From NCBI GenBank assembly GCA_039199225.1, contig JBCCSZ010000020.1:1-40675 (forward strand): a stretch of DNA of 40,675 nucleotides, read 5' to 3'. The stretch comes from JBCCSZ01 sp039199225 (GTDB lineage Bacteria > Bacteroidota > Bacteroidia > Chitinophagales > Saprospiraceae). Within the stretch, counting starts at the first letter, position 1. Each line of letters starts with the position of its first letter. Shown here piece after piece: positions 28,201 through 38,000 of this stretch. The position numbers were made by a program, and so were the translations under genes. The notes under the pieces are model-generated. The model made no database searches. It was not told the DNA's origin and worked only from the letters and a program-made list of their open reading frames with translations.

Positions 28201-31063
28201 GTGTTCCACCCACACCAACAACAGCTATGCTAGCAGTTGCTGTTCCAAAGCACTCTGCAGGCGTCAGAATATCCGGCTGAACGACCAGTGGGTCTGGCTG
28301 TGTGATTTCGATTGGAATGGTGAAATCGCAACCATTGGCATCGGTCACAACCACTGTATGGCTACCTGCGCGCAGGTCTGTGCTAACCTCTGTTGTACTA
28401 GTGCCTTCGCTCCAGTTGTAGTTGTAAGGTCCAGTACCACCAGAAACGCTGATGGTAGAAGCTCCATTGTTACCATTGAAACAATCGACAGCTGCGTTCA
28501 AAGTCTCGCTGACAACCAGTGGATCTGGCTGACCAATAGTGATTGAAATTTCATCCGTACAACCGCTGACGTCTGTCACCGTCACGGTGTAGACACCATT
28601 GCCCAATCCAGAAACAATACGTCCTACGCTACCGTTGCTCCAATTATAGGTATAAGTACCACTACCACCAATGGCAGAAACGACCGCTTGGCCATCCAAT
28701 TCGCCATTACAAGTAGCATCTTCGACATTATCTTCAGAAAGAACCAATTCATCTGGCTCCGTAATTTCAAAATCTACTTCAAATGAACAGCCATTGTCGT
28801 CGGTGACCGTCACGATGTACATATCTGCAGGCAAGCCTGTTCCTGTAGGTGTATCACCGATAGAAGTTGCCGCAGGCCAAGTGTAGCTGTAGCCCGGCGT
28901 TCCACCGTCTGGTGTGATAGTCGCAGAACCTGTCGCAGCACCAAAACAATCCGCTGCACTTGGCACAGCAGCAGCACTAACGGCCGTTGGTGCATCCACG
29001 ACAATCTGAATGATCTCATTACACCCCGTCTGATCGGAGATCGTGACGGTATAAGTTCCAGCACTTACGCCTGTTGCAACAGAATCCACCAAGGTGTTAT
29101 CAAATCCCCAAGAGTAAGTGTAAGGAGGTGTTCCGTTTGCTGTCGTTACATAAGCTACCCCATCTGAAGCATCGTCACAACTAGGCATGACGCTCAGTGG
29201 AACGGCATCGATGGTAGAAGGCTCGCTGATCGTTACCTCTACAGTAGCTGAACAGCTGTTTTGATCACTCACTGTAACGATGTAAGAACCAGATGGCAGG
29301 TTGATGGCCGTTGGACCACTCTGGTTGTTGGCACTTGCAGGCCATGTGTAGGTGTAGGTTGGTGTACCGCCACTGGCAGCTACCGTACCAGAACCATCTG
29401 CCTGACCACCACAGCCAGCATCCGTTGTTCCTTGCTCTGCGAGTGTCACAGGCGTTGGCTCAATGATTTGTATGCTATCTATGGTCTCACAACCATTGTC
29501 TCCATTTACAGTCACATAGTACCAACCAGCAGTCAATCCGCTGATGGTGCTCGAAGTAGATGCACCTGCATCGCTCCACAAATAAGTAAAAGGCGCCTCC
29601 CCTGTTCCAGCATTGATGGTAACAGAAGCAACTCCATCGTTGCCACCACCACAAGATACATTGGTTGGTGCGAGATTTAATTCAGGGAAGTTGAAGTTTC
29701 CAACAACCTCGATACTATCAATGATGGAGCAAGTAACACCATTACCACATTCTCCGTCAGGTCCCGTCAGACTTACTTCAACATAATAAGTACCAGGTGA
29801 AAATATCGTAACTGTATTATTGACGATAGAACCGAGATTACCATTTGTGGTCCAGAAGCTGTAATCCAAACCAGAGGTTGTGGTCGTGGGGTTACTGACC
29901 CGGTCGATGAAAGCACTACCATTGGCCGTCAATAAAATACCATCGTTTACATTATTACAATCTAGTGTATCCGGCAGGTCAAAAGCGACACTGGTAGACA
30001 CGACAATTACTTCGATATTGGTCGTACTATCGCAATATCCGTTGAGCGATCCCATTTCAAGAACAAAAGTGGAATCTGTTGGAGAGTCGAAAATACCATA
30101 AATCAGTGGGCAGGTTTCTTCTCCTTCACAAATCTGCTCCAATACGAAATTGGGCTGTGTGGAGAAGCCTTGCACTTCCAGCATCACCGTGCTATCACAA
30201 CCCCTGGCCGTAAAGAGTGGGATTTCCCAACTACCTGCTGGCCAATAAGTAGATGATCCAGCATGCCAATAGCCTGGCTCATCGTTGATACAATAAGCTC
30301 CGAATTCGAATCCTTCGAATTCAGGAACAGTTACGGGTGTTGGCATGGAAGTTCCATTGTCACCGCAACCATTGGAAACAGTATAAGATACATTTCCACT
30401 ATTTGGACCCCAAATAACAGTGATGCTTTCACAGAAAGGAGGGTCACTAATGATGACCGTACCGCCAGGCAAGCTCCAATTCCAACCATCAGCACCCGCT
30501 ACGGGAGCTGCATCGATCTGCACGATTTCACCTGGGCAAGGGTCCAATGGTGTGACACCAGGAGGGAACAAAGAACCCAGGGGAACCTGAGCAATATCTC
30601 CCGATACATTAATTTCATATTCGCACTCATCTCCGGCACATCCATCCATCATGATGTAGTAAATACCGGGAACAGTGATATTGGCCGTGTGAGACATACC
30701 GCCTGTTGTACATCCGCACTGTACACCGAAAGGCGTAGAGTTTGGATTACAATCCTCATAAAAACCAGATTGTGCACCTGTAGCACCATTCGTTCCAGGA
30801 CAGTTCGTAGGGGTAATCGTTGCGACCACAATACCGGCACTGAGGACTTCCACAGCATACCAAACTGGGTTATCCAATGAGTTGGCCGGGCAGCCGGGGA
30901 AGGTAGCACCTGCTTGTCCACTAGGGAGGACTCCCTGTACAGGAAAGCAGACCGTTCCGGCAGAAGAACATCCCATTCCTCCAGAGCCACATTGGCTAAA
31001 AGCCGGGCTTGTGTACAAGAGCAACAGGAGACTTGTTAGACACAGTAGTAAAGATCTTTTCAT
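22220..31063 (-). CDS. Giant T9SS-exported surface protein with 30 SprB repeats and CHU_C tail
   Basis: The 2947-residue protein has a signal peptide (MKRSLLLCLTSLLLLLYTSPAFS). A Cys-rich region follows at 25-155, then a PKD/Ig-like region (~175-245), and two short modules marked by GCDST (~255-355) that resemble the 51-residue repeat of the partial gene at the right edge. Residues 462-2765 are 30 tandem SprB-type units of about 77 residues (C-x-G...DG, GGTxPYTYxWSNG, GTYTVTVTDxNGC, EPxxL). A PKD-like domain follows at 2766-2847. Residues 2848-2947 are the type B sorting (CHU_C) domain with FSPNGDGVND, FDRWGEIVYE and GWDG. SprB is the mobile gliding adhesin of Flavobacterium. An adhesin or stalk role here is inference, and no gliding motor gene is in the window. 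Confidence 0.92.
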   Translation of the reverse strand: MKRSLLLCLTSLLLLLYTSPAFSQCGSGGMGCSSAGTVCFPVQGVLPSGQAGATFPGCPANSLDNPVWYAVEVLSAGIVVATITPTNCPGTNGATGAQSGFYEDCNPNSTPFGVQCGCTTGGMSHTANITVPGIYYIMMDGCAGDECEYEINVSGDIAQVPLGSLFPPGVTPLDPCPGEIVQIDAAPVAGADGWNWSLPGGTVIISDPPFCESITVIWGPNSGNVSYTVSNGCGDNGTSMPTPVTVPEFEGFEFGAYCINDEPGYWHAGSSTYWPAGSWEIPLFTARGCDSTVMLEVQGFSTQPNFVLEQICEGEETCPLIYGIFDSPTDSTFVLEMGSLNGYCDSTTNIEVIVVSTSVAFDLPDTLDCNNVNDGILLTANGSAFIDRVSNPTTTTSGLDYSFWTTNGNLGSIVNNTVTIFSPGTYYVEVSLTGPDGECGNGVTCSIIDSIEVVGNFNFPELNLAPTNVSCGGGNDGVASVTINAGTGEAPFTYLWSDAGASTSSTISGLTAGWYYVTVNGDNGCETIDSIQIIEPTPVTLAEQGTTDAGCGGQADGSGTVAASGGTPTYTYTWPASANNQSGPTAINLPSGSYIVTVSDQNSCSATVEVTISEPSTIDAVPLSVMPSCDDASDGVAYVTTANGTPPYTYSWGFDNTLVDSVATGVSAGTYTVTISDQTGCNEIIQIVVDAPTAVSAAAVPSAADCFGAATGSATITPDGGTPGYSYTWPAATSIGDTPTGTGLPADMYIVTVTDDNGCSFEVDFEITEPDELVLSEDNVEDATCNGELDGQAVVSAIGGSGTYTYNWSNGSVGRIVSGLGNGVYTVTVTDVSGCTDEISITIGQPDPLVVSETLNAAVDCFNGNNGASTISVSGGTGPYNYNWSEGTSTTEVSTDLRAGSHTVVVTDANGCDFTIPIEITQPDPLVVQPDILTPAECFGTATASIAVVGVGGTPNYSYLWSDPGAQTMPTATGLAAGTYTVTITDANLCTAEVTMDVTEPDDLALNIINASDVNCFGGSSGSATVSALGGSTPYTYAWPGGAGTATVSDLVAGIYVVTVIDDNGCTETVSVNIGQPNELFLSEDVVTDALCNGTATGSASVTASGGSTPYTFNFSDGVNQYPGQSVNNLPAGTYTVTVRDGRNCAQQIDVVIGEPAPLALAETGNSDVLCFGDATGSSTVEATGGTGPYTYNWSFNAQAGATASLPVGTHTAEVTDANGCTTSIPVNIGQPNELTLAPGAIDDAECFGTATGTASVVAGGGTPNYTYAWSNGMSGDQVTGLTFGTYIITVTDENGCTEEVSLDVGEPTELTATAAPDDASCNGLANGQVTVTPTGGTPPYMYDIGNGAVMTNVLTGLGANSYNITVMDANGCTFNVPAVVGEPIALEATASSTAALCFGSSDGTATASVTGGSAPYAYVWPNGQTTETATGLPSGPVTVDVTDANGCTTEATVMVDQPTEVSLAMSQVAVLCKGESTGSASVVANGGTPPYTYNWMTNGSADATATGLPTGMATVVVTDNNGCVMQADIMVEEPDEELGLNLIGIVAATCGEANGSVDIEPTGGTAPYSYVWSDAGGTATQDIAGVVPGNYTVTITDANGCDYEEEFGVTEPDALQIDDIATVNVSCKDGSDGVINVSIIGGNPPYVFSWNNGGVDQNLNGLVAGTYTIVVTDGDDCSVTEDIEITEPDELVIDDITPSLASCGLSDGTVSISVAGGTGAYSYSWSNGTSEQNATNVPQGNYCVTVTDENGCTVESCAQVDNPNPPSLTEAHTDVNCKDGTDGTITLTINGGQAPYQYAWTGGLTGDDQNALPAGTYTVTVTDAVNCTDEVTITIAEPATSLEVADDDIVLATCGDANGSIAITASGGTTPYSYLWSNGSADEDITTLTPGTYDVTVTDANGCTIEGSYNVSEPNALQIDDKIPTHVLCNGGDDGAIDLVVIGGNTPYIYDWSNGMVTEDISDLTAGVYIVVVTDADGCTVETSVTITEPDELTVESITPSLASCGLADGNISMSVIGGTMPYTYVWDNGAAPVEDPTGLIAQTYNVTITDFNGCTVESSAEVINPNAPEAAFASTDVLCFGQNNGTITVNVQSGTPPYTYAWSNGSIESSPNDFVAGLYSVTVTDAVNCSDVISDILIEQPDALALTLDDLVEAVCGLPNGQVSVTMAGGTEPYDYTWSDGSKLEDRNDLFPGSYDLVIVDANGCELVESFTVVEPNALIATGVVSDVNCNGGTDGSINVSTSGGNTPYSYVWSSGETTESIANKPIGTYILTVTDGAGCTFTLSQTIDEPTAIDLATSPTFATCNLNNGSIDLTVNGGVSPYTFAWSGGTGPLPPVEDPGSLFPGTYVVIVTDFNGCTATTSQSVSEPGALELSSDETDASCNGDANGSIRVTATGGQAPYTYAWSNGPTTQNIDGLPAGTYTVSVTDADDCVVTLTAIVDEPAPLVPLIDVPFAGPSCNGFSDASINISVVGGTMPYSFQWDNGAGVDQNPTGLPAGTYNVTVTDDNGCTAVDFITLVEPDPIEVVFDIDDATCFGLANAAIDVSVTGGTVGLDYEYNWSGGLDPLQDQSEVLAGLYSLTVTDDNGCEEIVAINVDQPTAVDIEVTETSDNGAYNISCHDATDGFARVEASGGTAPYTYLWPSGSSSTTDENLSAGTHVVTVVDANGCEAILPVELTAPAPIDVDALAVGPTCFDEGNGFISFESVQGGTGPYVYSVNDGPFTALPRFGNLDGGDYALRIQDANGCEWSEDVNLVEPEELIVSLSSEDDDGLISFGDDTRLSFDVNSTNFSFEWTQGIDSTNIASTNPIVTPLSTTTYSIQVVDENGCRADDLLILQVNKERPVYIPNVFSPNGDGVNDRMSVYARPDIIKNIDRFAIFDRWGEIVYERRDFQPMTGNGDDPDGWDGFFKGERMDPAVFVYVIEITFIDDWKEVFQGDLTLAR
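22769..29680 (-). repeat. Array of 30 SprB-type repeats (residues 462-2765)
   Basis: Units average 76.8 residues (about 230 bp), diverged in sequence. Almost every unit keeps two cysteines: one near position 10 and one in the [DN]xxxC/NGC turn near position 60. The array is uninterrupted, and the boundary at 29680 was checked against the codon frame. Confidence 0.85.
23714..26446 (-). repeat. Period-4 higher-order repeat within the SprB array (units 15-26)
   Basis: Units 15-18, 19-22 and 23-26 form three blocks of about 304 residues. Diagnostic matches are GGN in units 16, 20 and 24 only; TPSLASCGL[SA]DG in units 17 and 21; DAVNC in 18 and 22; and GGQAPY in 18 and 26. At DNA level a 20-base exact match occurs at 25044 and again at 25950, 906 bp apart. 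Confidence 0.75.
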
Positions 31064-32013
31064 CCTTAGGTAGTTTAAGAAAGTAAGAATTCAGCTAATT
31101 ATTATTTTAAACATGCTTCTCTTTGTTTACGGGTTCGGTCAGTACAGTTTTAGCAAGTAACGTCATTGTGACTTACCCGGAGCTTGAAACGGCCTTTACG
31201 GGTGTCCACAGATCTAAATACTCTGTTTTTTAATATGTATGAAATCGGCGTGGCAACAAGTGCCAATGAAATGCTTAATCGATTAAAATCAGGATAAAAA
31301 TTATGCTTTCGAATAAAACTAAGAAAGGAAGGAGGGGTTTTACATACAGAGAGCGTATAGCTATTTGATCCAGTCAAATAGCTAAGACAGGTCGTGTTTG
31401 TAAGTCTCCTTGTCATACCGAGGGGGTAAATTTTTTACAAAAGAAATTCGGTATTTTCCTAGAATGCCCGAAAATAATAACTTTTTTGGGTTATTCATAA
31501 GAATATCCTGTACAACAAAACGCTTACGAACGCTTTGGTGTAGGCGACAGTAAATTTTATGGTTTCTGGTAAGAGAAAGGATTGGTCGAAGTCCGTAAAT
31601 TATCTCATTTAAAGCACTTTTGCAAACTATTACACAAAAAATGCCCTATTTATCTGCAATGAATGGGCTTCATTACGAAATATTTGTGGTTTAGTTAAAC
31701 TTAAACACCAATGTTTACAGCCTTTTGGCCATATTCAGACAAATGGAAACAAATTTCCCCCTTTTTTGTTTAAACTGCCTTCGAGCAGCATGATTTAACG
31801 CAATAACAGAATACCTTCATATATTTCGCAGTGGTCACTTGATCTTTTCTAACGGAACATGGCAAGAAAGCTTTTGAGCAGTTTTCCCCTTGCCAATGGG
31901 TCGATGGTACACACCAATTTTGTAGTAAGCTCTCAAGCCGAGCACTTTTTTCGAACCAACGCTCAACTTGAATTCGATGGCTTTTTTTGGATTGAAAAAG
32001 TGTATCCAGCGAT
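31064..32013. other. 950-bp intergenic region between two giant genes
   Basis: Upstream region of the 2947-residue gene and downstream region of the ~2157-residue gene, both on the minus strand. It contains an 11-bp hairpin (31358-31384). No clean TAnnTTTG promoter was found on the minus strand, and a short 88-codon minus-strand ORF (31150-31416) has no coding features I would support. Confidence 0.5.
31358..31384. repeat. Perfect 11-bp inverted repeat upstream of the 2947-residue gene
   Basis: TAGCTATTTGA at 31358-31368 is the exact reverse complement of 31374-31384, with loop TCCAG, about 295 bases before the start codon. No T-run follows. It could be an operator, a leader structure or chance. 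Confidence 0.55.
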
Positions 32014-35000
32014 TTAGCGGAGCAGCGTTACATCTCCGTTGATGGCTCGGGTACTGCCATCGGAAAAACGAATGACGGCCTGGTAAAGATAGACGCCTGA
32101 AGCCATCCGTTTTTGACGAAACAGTCCATCCCAGCCTTCGGATTCCTCGCCTGGCTGTAAGTCTTCGCGCTCGTAAAGCAACTCCCCCCAGCGATCAAAG
32201 AGTCGCAAAGATTCAATGCGCTCTACAGCATCACCACCATAAATCATAAAAGTATCATTGGCACCGTCGCCATTGGGCGAAAAGACCGTTGGGATGTAGA
32301 CAGGAATATCTCTGGAAACAATCACAATCACCTCGCCGATAGCTTCACAACCATTGACATCCGTGACTTGTAAGCGATACCGAGTCGTATATTCTGGCTT
32401 GACTTGCATCGAAAGACAGTCTGTACAAGGCATAGGTACTTGCGACAGCCATTCAAAGGTGTCGATTGGCAGGTTAGCGGTTGCTTCGATTATGGTACTA
32501 TCACCAAACAGAATCTCCCTGCTCTCCCCCAGGTCGACCACCAAAGGTTCTGGTTCTAAGAGTGTGATGCTATCTGTCCAACTACAACCGTTGGCATCCA
32601 CAATCTGCCCGATGTAGCTGCCAGCGGCTAAGTCGAGGAAAATACTATCTGAAGTGGAGGTCTCTCCATTTAGGAAGAAGCTGTAATCACCAGTGCCACC
32701 ACTCACTTGACTGAAAGTAACCCAACCGGAAGCCTCTCCACTACATTGAATGGGTTGGCTTGTAAATACTGCAGTTATGGGTACAGGGTCTTCTAAAAAG
32801 AATGAATCGACCGACTCACAGTTGTTGGCATCCGTCATGGTAACGACATACCATCCGCCAGACAAGCTATCGATTTGCTCCCCTTCTTCCCCATTATTCC
32901 AATCAAATCGGAAGGGTGCTTCCCCAGCTAGTGGCTCCACAATCAAGCTTCCGTCAGATTCCCCACTACAACTAATGGCCTGTAACAACTCGATCTGAGG
33001 CAAAATATCTGGTGTACAATCACAATATTCTGTAGAAGACAGCACTACCGCCGGACAGCCACTTCCATCTGTCAGTTCAAATCGATAAGTTGATCCTCCT
33101 AGGTACCAACTACTTGTGAAGCTTGTACCACTTAGCTGAACACTAGTATCCCCTTCAATGCGATAGCTGGCAGCATTGCCACCGATGATGTCAAAAGATA
33201 CCGAGTAGGCAGTTCCTGCATCATTACAGCGAATCATCAGGTTATTCACTTCCGGCACATCAGTCACATCAACTTGGGCAGAGGCATTGGCCGGATCGAT
33301 TGTTCCATCGCAAGCCCAAAGGCTACCTCCCCTGACAGAAACCAAAGAATAGGTGGTATTGGTGTTAGGTGCCACCTCAATGGTATGCCCATCATCGATT
33401 CCAAATAACCCGAAGGTATCTGTACCATCGGTATAAAGCACGGTATAGGTAGGCCAACCGCTCAATTGAAAGCTTAGGTTGGTACTTTCTCCTTCACAAA
33501 TGGTCGTCGTACCGCTGATACCCACTTCCGGACTCGGATAAAACACTATGGGTTGACCAGGTGCAACAGATAAGCAAGGGTCTGCCATGCGATCCAAAAC
33601 CGGGAAGCCACTGCCATCGTCGTTTCCAACAACAGCTGAAATATAATATACCGTACCAAAGGTCAAAGACGGCTCATGCACAAAGGTTCCATTGGAAACT
33701 GCCTGGAAAATGTTGCCGAGCAGCGTATCTCTGGAATCGTGTAAAACAAAGCCCAATACATCGTTGCCATCCAATACCTCTAGGGCTGGATCATAAGTCC
33801 CAATAGCCGCCTCTCCTCCACAAACTTTTAAGGTATCGGTAGACATCTGGCCAACATTGGATGTGCAATTGCACGTATGATTGCCACTGACCACGATAGG
33901 ATCACAAGGACTGCCATCTGCCACAGTGAAGCTGTAGGCTGTTCCAGCATCTATGAAATCACTGGTAAAAGTATTGGTTGCGTTATCGAGCATTCCCGTA
34001 CCTCCCGTCACAACATATTGACTTGGATTACCTCCTGTAATTTCAAAACGAACCTGATAAGCAGTATTAATGGCATTACAGATGTGTGTGATGTTACCCA
34101 CAACTGGCAAATCAATAACCGTCACAACAGCTGACCCAACAGTGGTTCCGTCACACATTGCCGCACTTTGGTCCGTAACCGACTGAATGGTGTAAGTCGT
34201 AGTAGCAGAAGGTGCCACGCGATAGGTGTCTCCGTCTCGTATCCCTGTGAGATTCTCCGTTTCGCTGCCAATGGCCAATACCAAATCAACGGCCCCACTG
34301 CCTGCTAGGAGGCTAAAAGTGACATCTGTCGAATCCCCCGGACATATGCTGGCATCCCCACTAATGGCTACTTGTGGCCGCTCGTAATACACCAAAGGCG
34401 TACCATTCGAAAAGCGATAACACTTATGAGCAGGATTGACGTTGCCAACGCCATTATCCGGTCCGGCAATAGCACTAACATGATAGACCACACCGACGCT
34501 GAGCGCATTGGTAAATGCAAACTGTGGGGTATTCCCTACTGCCATAATGTTTCCAATCGAGCTGTCATCTCCATCGTGCAAGACAAATTGAAGGCGGTCA
34601 TTGGCTAAATCATCCAATATCTGGTCGGCATTGTGAACAGCCACAATATCTTCGCCTGTACATAAGAATAAGGTATCGGTTTGCATGCTTCCAGCGTTGG
34701 TCGCACAAAGACAGTCTTCCTGCCCACTCAGTTGAATAGCCGGACAAGTGCCGCCATCATCCACTGTTATATTGTAGGCTGTTCCTGCCGGAATAGGATC
34801 ACTGGTAAAAGTGTTACCCAACATATTGCCAGTCAAGCCAGTAACCATATAAGGTCCCCCACTGCCTCCGGTCACATCAAAGCTCAGGACATAGGTATTC
34901 TTATCGAAGCTACAAGCTTCCTGAAGATTGCTGATTGTCATAAATGGTAGTATGAATACACTGGCACTCCCCTGCCCATTGCCGCCACAGCTCGCGCTGG

Positions 35001-38000
35001 TATTATCCGCTACACTCATGATGGTGTAAACCGTATTCACAAATGGCGCAACGAAAAATTGATGCCCATCGTTAATGTCATCCAAGACGATCTGTCCTCC
35101 CTGATCGTCGGCCACAACGAGGTCAAAAGGACCTATTCCTGCGGTAAAGTTAATGGTAAGTAGCGTCGAGTCATCTTGGCAAATGACCGCATCGCCGCTG
35201 ATGGTTGCCATGGGCAAAGCTGTAAAGCGAATCGGTGTACCGATGGCCACTGAAAAACATTTATGTGATTGATCGACAATTCCGAAGCCATTGTCTGGAC
35301 CAGCAATTGCCGAAACGTAATAAGTAACACCAGTTGACATATTGCCCAGTAGACTGAACGAAGGAGTTGTGCCGGTCGCTAAAATAGTTCCCAGCGAAGC
35401 ATCTGATCTATCATGTAATACATATTGTAATATATCGCCACTTTCTAAAAATTCATCCCCATTATGGATAGCTGTTGCCACTTCGTTTGCACATACCTCG
35501 ATGAGGTTGGGATCCATCGTACCAGCATCCGTATCACAGTCGCACTCTCGCTGGCCGCTTCCAGTAATGGGTGGACAACCGCTGTTGTCGAAGACCGTAT
35601 AGCTGTAAGTAGTATTGCTTGGCATCGGGTCACTCACGAAGACATTCCCACTTAGGGTACCACTCAGACCATTCACGACATAAGAAGAGGGGTCGCCTCC
35701 CGAAATTTCAAAACGAACGGTAAAGAATGTCTTCGCCGGATTGCAATCCTCTCTCAAATTGATCAATTGCAAAGCTGGCGCAACGATGAAGGCCGCACTT
35801 CCGGAAAAGGTCCCACTGCAAGAAGCATTGTCCAATACCGATATCAGATTATAGGTAGTTGATACAGCTGGTTGGAGCGTCACTGTATGACCATTTGATA
35901 CATTGGTCAAAGGAAAGCTGCCCCCTTGATCGTCTGCATAGGTGAGGTCGAAAGGACCTGTGCCAGTGAGGTTGAAAGTAAGGACCGCGTCCTCCCCCTG
36001 GCAGATGCTCCCACCACCGGATAGGTTGGCTGTGGGCGCTGCAGAATTGTTGGCATTCACTGGGCCGCCGGAAATACTTCCAGGGCAGGAAGTGGCATCT
36101 GTCACTGCTTGTAAGCTGTAGCTGGTTGTTCCGTTAACGGGTAGGCGAACAATGGCGCCATCCGACAAGTTACTCAGTAAAATGGTATTTGTGCCATCAC
36201 TGAGACTGACTTCAAAAGGAGCGCTGCCCGTTAGGCTAAAGGTAATATCGATGGAGTCCCCCGGACAAACCGTTCCACCGCCACTGATGGCGGCTGTTGG
36301 AGGTGTCGACTCTGTAATTTGAATTTCTGCCACATCGCTGCACCCTCCGGAAGAACCTGTCCAGACCCAGTAGCTTCCAGCACCGACCACCGTATTGGTC
36401 ATCGCTAGGCCCGGAAAGCCCAATAAGGCCACTGCCTCGCTGGTATAGAAAAATTTAAAATCAAGCGTAGCCCCATTTGCATCCGGTAGATTGATGGTAT
36501 CTAAGTCGACCATTTCTCCCGGACAAATCGGTGCCAAGGTGATGGGATCACTTAAGTCTGGCGTAATGTCAATCACAATATTGATGCGCTCTACATCGAA
36601 GCAGCCATTGGGTGTTTCGTAACGCACCCAATAAGTATTTGTTTGAGAAACAATGGTATTGCTCATGGCATTGGCCATAATGGTTGCATCGAGACTGTCC
36701 TCATAGAAGGTAAAACTGCCATTGCTAAAGCCATTGGTCTCGTTGATACTGACGCTTGCCAGATCAATGGTATTGGGAGAGCAGGTAGGCTGCGGGTCAA
36801 TGACGCTGAGCTGTGGATTTTCAATGGTCACATCGACCGAGGTTACATCATAGCAATTGTTTCCAGAGGTCATGCGAATCCAGTACGTACCGCTGTTACT
36901 GATGATTGTAGAAGGCAAAAAGGGAGTACCTGCCACAGCGTCCATCGAGTCTGCGTGATAAGTAACAAATCCACCACCGCTCCCAGTGTTAGAAATGACA
37001 ATACTGGTCAGATTGACAGTGTTTGGCGCGCAAGCCAATGGTGGATTTTGAGCGCTGATATTCGGTCTTGGAATGCTTGTGACATTGATACATTGCGGCG
37101 CACTAGAACCGCATTCATTGACAGCCTCCACACAAACGGTCCCATTGCCAGCTCCCCAGTCCACCGTCAGGCTACTCCCAGTAGAAGAACCGACGATTGT
37201 TCCACCTGTCACCGTCCAGTTATAGGACAAGGCATCGTCTGCTATGGCCGTAAAAACTTCCCCTGGTGCATTTTCACAGATATTGTTATTTCCGGAGATA
37301 TTGAGATTGGTTGGTGTGCTGGTATAAACAGTCACTGCTATCGAGTGAACGCTCGATCCGCTAGGTCCTGTGACCGTGAGGGTGTAATTCGTGGAGACTG
37401 TTGGAGAGGCTTCCGGGCTGGCCGAAGTTGGATCGTCCAGGGAAGCAGCTGGCGCCCAGCTGTACGAAAATGGTCCCACGCCAACAACATTGGCCCGCAG
37501 GAAAGTCGATTGGCCTGCACAGATGACATCATCGTCCACAGTCACATTGGTTTGATCCACCCCGCTGGTAACATTTATGGTATAGTCACAAGTATCTTCC
37601 AGGAAGCCATCCACCATCAGGTAATAATTCTCGCCGGCTGTCAAACCAGTTGCAGTGATCGTCCCACTGGCTTCTGTTTTTGGATTCCAACAATTGGAAA
37701 CCAGATTAAAATTGCTACAATCCGATGTTTCAAAAACAGCTACCTGTATCCCCTCCCCCAAACTACAAGAAGAAGCTACCACATCAAATATGACCGTCGG
37801 ATCAGAGGCTGTAAAAGCAATCCAGGAGTTGTTTTCAATATTGGCACAAAAAGCAGATAGCGGCACATTATCGGCCGTGTAGCCTTGGGTATTTCCACAA
37901 TAACCATCGAATAAATCACTCAACAAGATGGCATCACAGCAAGTATTTCCAGCTACAGGATTGTTGGTGCAGCCCGTCACATCATCCGGAACAGCCGGAG

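Noticed and set aside
22769..29680. SprB array as a CRISPR or non-coding DNA repeat
   Set aside because: The period (~230 bp) is coding, varies in length in multiples of three, and is conserved at protein rather than DNA level.
31150..31416. 88-codon minus-strand frame in the 950-bp gap
   Set aside because: No signal peptide, no family resemblance, no ribosome-binding site, and it spans the 11-bp hairpin.
36643..37860. 405-codon open frame on the plus strand, antisense to the ~2157-residue gene
   Set aside because: It lies entirely opposite a clearly coding frame, its residue composition (Ile/Arg/Cys/Thr-rich, no hydrophobic core pattern) is that of a shadow frame, and it has no promoter or start signal.
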